Origin: Bradyrhizobium sp. Tv2a-2
GTDB lineage: Bacteria; Pseudomonadota; Alphaproteobacteria; Rhizobiales; Xanthobacteraceae
Assembly: GCF_000472425.1 (NCBI RefSeq)
Contig: NZ_AXAI01000011.1
Location: forward strand, 234,428-298,427
Direction: 5' to 3'
DNA length: 64,000 bases
Positions within the stretch are counted from its first letter, which is position 1, and each line of letters starts with the position of its first letter. Below, one piece after another: positions 63,410-64,000 of the stretch. The notes beneath the pieces are model-generated. The model was not told the DNA's origin. It saw only the letters and a program-made list of their open reading frames with translations, and did not search any database. The position numbers were made by a program, and so were the translations under genes.

Positions 63410-63613
63410 TTATCTGCCTTGGGCCTGTACGCGATGCTGGGACAAGGTGTGCACATTGCCGGACGCTCGCAGGTAACCTTGCTCCTGGCAGCGGCACTCC
63501 GGACAACGGAAGCGGATCTCCTGGCGCGCGGCGCTTGTCTTCGGCAAGCTCGCAGCCATCGGCCAGGCGCCGCAACGGGGACATTTGACAAGCAGGCTGT
63601 CAGTTTCGATCAC
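63410..63613 (-). CDS. Small zinc-ribbon protein
   Basis: A 67-residue protein with two C-x-x-C knuckles, KCPRC and FRCPEC, 30-odd residues apart, typical of a zinc ribbon. The GTG at 63613 is the start, since AGGGAGG lies about nine bases upstream; a TTG at 63652 would be weaker. It is similar in form to the zinc-ribbon protein at 6397-6582. Function unknown. Confidence 0.6.
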   Translation of the reverse strand: MIETDSLLVKCPRCGAWPMAASLPKTSAARQEIRFRCPECRCQEQGYLRASGNVHTLSQHRVQAQGR

Positions 63614-63740
63614 GGAAACGGCCTCCCTAAGCCCCTGCTGCGAAAGCAACAAAGCAGGCCGGGAGATGTTCCGGGGGGCGGTGTGGGACGTTCCGATTCA
63701 GCCGCCAGCTGTACGCAGCTGTCATCGTCCGGCTTGATGT

Positions 63741-64000
63741 TCAGCCCGGGGACATGACCGACGGGTGTTCGGGGACATAGCCGACACTTTTTCCGCTCGC
63801 CAAGTCGATGATAGCGACTTGGTGTGCGGCAAAGAAGACCCCGTATTGCGCACCGTTTGCCAATGGGCGAATGGCAAGGCGCTCACCGCGGAAAGCCTGC
63901 GGGACTTTCCAAAGACGTCCCTTGAAGCTGACATAGGCTTTGGTCGTGGAGACACGGCGCACGATCTCGTGGCTGTCGTATTCGACCTTCGGCAATCGAT
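63741..64000 (-). mobile_element. IS481-type transposase, C-terminal end (cut by window edge)
   Basis: The frame is open to the right edge and encodes LPKVEYDSHEIVRRVSTTK, then KGRLWKVPQAFRGERLAIRP and a C-terminus with GYVPEHPSVMSPG. This matches the C-terminal beta-rich tail of IS481-family transposases. The N-terminal DDE domain lies beyond the window. Only the left end of the element is visible; no inverted repeat could be assigned to 63660-63740. Confidence 0.75.

Overview
This is a high-GC alphaproteobacterial chromosome segment, most likely from Bradyrhizobium or a close relative in the Nitrobacteraceae. The evidence is the GAAC-N7-GAAC SOS box before recA, a DUF1476 protein (the alphaproteobacterial F1-ATPase inhibitor zeta), a eukaryote-like NADP isocitrate dehydrogenase, several palindromic intergenic elements that look like those scattered through Bradyrhizobium genomes, and many tiny orphan proteins of the kind common there. 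No rRNA, tRNA or CRISPR array was seen. The genus assignment is inference.

Region by region. 0.2-9.4 kb: a PQQ-type quinoprotein dehydrogenase, a PilZ protein and a hotdog thioesterase lie between two paralogous small secreted proteins. A 4.5-kb strip of very small orphan genes follows (zinc-ribbon, DUF6894-like and single-helix membrane proteins). 9.4-22.2 kb: housekeeping genes, namely SOS-controlled recA, the glycine cleavage operon gcvT-gcvH-gcvP behind a tandem glycine riboswitch, alaS, ilvD, a secreted DUF3455 protein and icd. 22.5-24.4 kb: a TrmJ-like RNA methyltransferase fused to a DUF559 nuclease-like domain, then a secreted HbpS/GlcG-like protein.

24.5-31.8 kb: a TetR-type regulator diverges from a seven-gene operon: OsmC-like protein, acyl-CoA-dehydrogenase-fold protein, two-domain rhodanese, nitrate/cyanate-type ABC transporter (binding protein, permease, ATPase) and cyanase. 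A -24/-12 (sigma-54) promoter match and a TetR-like palindrome precede it. This suggests a nitrogen-regulated route for taking up and detoxifying cyanate or a cyanate-yielding sulfur compound. It is the strongest candidate here for an incompletely described system.

31.9-49.8 kb: DUF1476, purC-purS-purQ and purL (with a peptide-type binding protein and a thioesterase between them), an acyltransferase, DUF427, bolA, LtrA, a small orphan gene, ergothioneine genes egtB-egtD, monothiol glutaredoxin grxD closely followed by a macro-domain protein, a beta-lactamase-fold hydrolase, a threonine-aldolase-type enzyme and rpsD. 50.0-52.6 kb: an E2-like acyltransferase domain protein, an HpcH/HpaI aldolase and murI.

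52.8-61.4 kb: a probable hydrocarbon-oxidation island with an AraC-type regulator, [2Fe-2S] ferredoxin, CYP153-like P450, MFS transporter, acyl-CoA dehydrogenase, cation/proton antiporter, a decayed GMC oxidoreductase and an exported epoxide hydrolase. A 14-bp direct repeat 21 bp apart lies between the regulator and the ferredoxin. 61.5-64.0 kb: a YfcE-like phosphoesterase, a ribbon-helix-helix protein with a palindrome at its ribosome binding site, small orphan genes, a two-hairpin repeat and the C-terminal end of an IS481-type transposase cut by the window edge.
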